Assembly: GCA_947447815.1 (NCBI GenBank)
Contig: CANFLJ010000138.1
Span: 1-5,761 of the forward strand
Direction of reading: 5' to 3'
Length of the DNA: 5,761 nucleotides
DNA from: Chitinophagaceae bacterium
GTDB lineage: Bacteria; Bacteroidota; Bacteroidia; Chitinophagales; Chitinophagaceae
Position 1 is the stretch's first letter; each line of letters begins with the position of its first letter. The notes under the pieces are model-generated. The model ran no database searches and had not been told where the DNA came from. It saw only the letters and a program-made list of their open reading frames with translations. Positions 5,549 to 5,761 of this stretch are shown here, in pieces. A program made the translations under genes and the position numbers.

Positions 5549-5685
5549 AATACAAAGTGAACAAATTATTACTACATCAGGAGAGTAGGAATAGTTAATT
5601 GTACAATAGTTTATACATTAATGCTCGCTTTTGGGATTGTACTTTTGATTTTTAATTTGGTGAAGTATTATATTCTGCAATGATA

Positions 5686-5693
5686 TACATTTG
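5686..5693 (+). promoter_or_regulatory. -7 box of the tRNA-Leu gene
   Basis: TACATTTG matches the Bacteroidota -7 consensus TAnnTTTG at every fixed base and ends 8 nt before the tRNA 5' end, so the transcript would carry a leader of only a few bases. The nearest TTTG candidate for a -33 box (5656-5659) is 26 nt upstream, longer than the usual spacing, so only the -7 element is called. Confidence 0.6.
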
Positions 5694-5701
5694 CAGCCCT
5701 C

Positions 5702-5761
5702 GCCCGGGTGTTGAAATTGGTAGACAAGCCACCTTGAGGTGGTGGTATTCGAAAGGATGTG
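5702..5761 (+). tRNA. tRNA-Leu (anticodon GAG), 3' end outside the window
   Basis: The 5' acceptor strand is GCCCGGG (5702-5708), followed by TG. The D stem is TTG/CAA (5711-5713 with 5725-5727) around a loop containing GGTAGA. The anticodon stem CCACC/GGTGG (5729-5733 with 5741-5745) is fully paired around the loop TTGAGGT, which puts GAG at 5736-5738 and G at position 37. A long class II variable arm follows (ATTC, GAAA, GGAT at 5747-5758), as expected for leucine. The T arm and the 3' acceptor strand are beyond the right edge. It would read CTC and CTT codons. Confidence 0.95.

Overview
This window looks like a chromosomal segment of a Bacteroidota bacterium, perhaps of the Chitinophagales; the phylum is more secure than the order. 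The evidence is the style of the arginyl-tRNA synthetase (a KMKSR signature loop followed by EGTVVDADDL), AT-rich intergenic DNA with weak Shine-Dalgarno sequences, a TAnnTTTG-type -7 box just before a tRNA gene, and many short simple repeats between genes.

Layout. Positions 1-178 hold the 5' end of an unrecognised minus-strand gene that runs off the left edge. Positions 265-705 hold the most unusual object in the window: 21 consecutive degenerate units of exactly 21 nt with no phase slip. They fall into two related sequence families, contain higher-order 63-nt and 42-nt duplications, and leave several reading frames open at once. After an AT-rich gap with a 14-nt direct repeat comes a plus-strand gene (1025-1894) for a SirB1/transglutaminase-like protein with a HEAT-like N-terminus. 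It converges on a minus-strand pair, GtrA-like membrane protein (3662-3162) then family 2 glycosyltransferase (3090-2053). The convergent gap holds several small tandem repeats and a 10-bp inverted repeat. Divergent from gtrA is argS (3726-5507, plus), followed by another simple-repeat gap and a tRNA-Leu(GAG) gene cut off by the right edge.

How the genes relate. The GtrA-like protein and the glycosyltransferase probably form one surface-glycan unit: GtrA proteins are thought to help move or present polyprenyl-linked sugars across the inner membrane, and WbbL-type GT2 enzymes add sugars to such carriers. argS and the tRNA are translation housekeeping genes. The SirB1-like gene has no clear functional link to its neighbours.

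I see no CRISPR array, transposase, phage gene or recognisable defence system. The candidate for something undescribed is the 21-nt array. Whether it is a heptad-repeat coding sequence, a helically phased protein-binding array, or a non-functional repeat expanding in register cannot be settled from this sequence alone.
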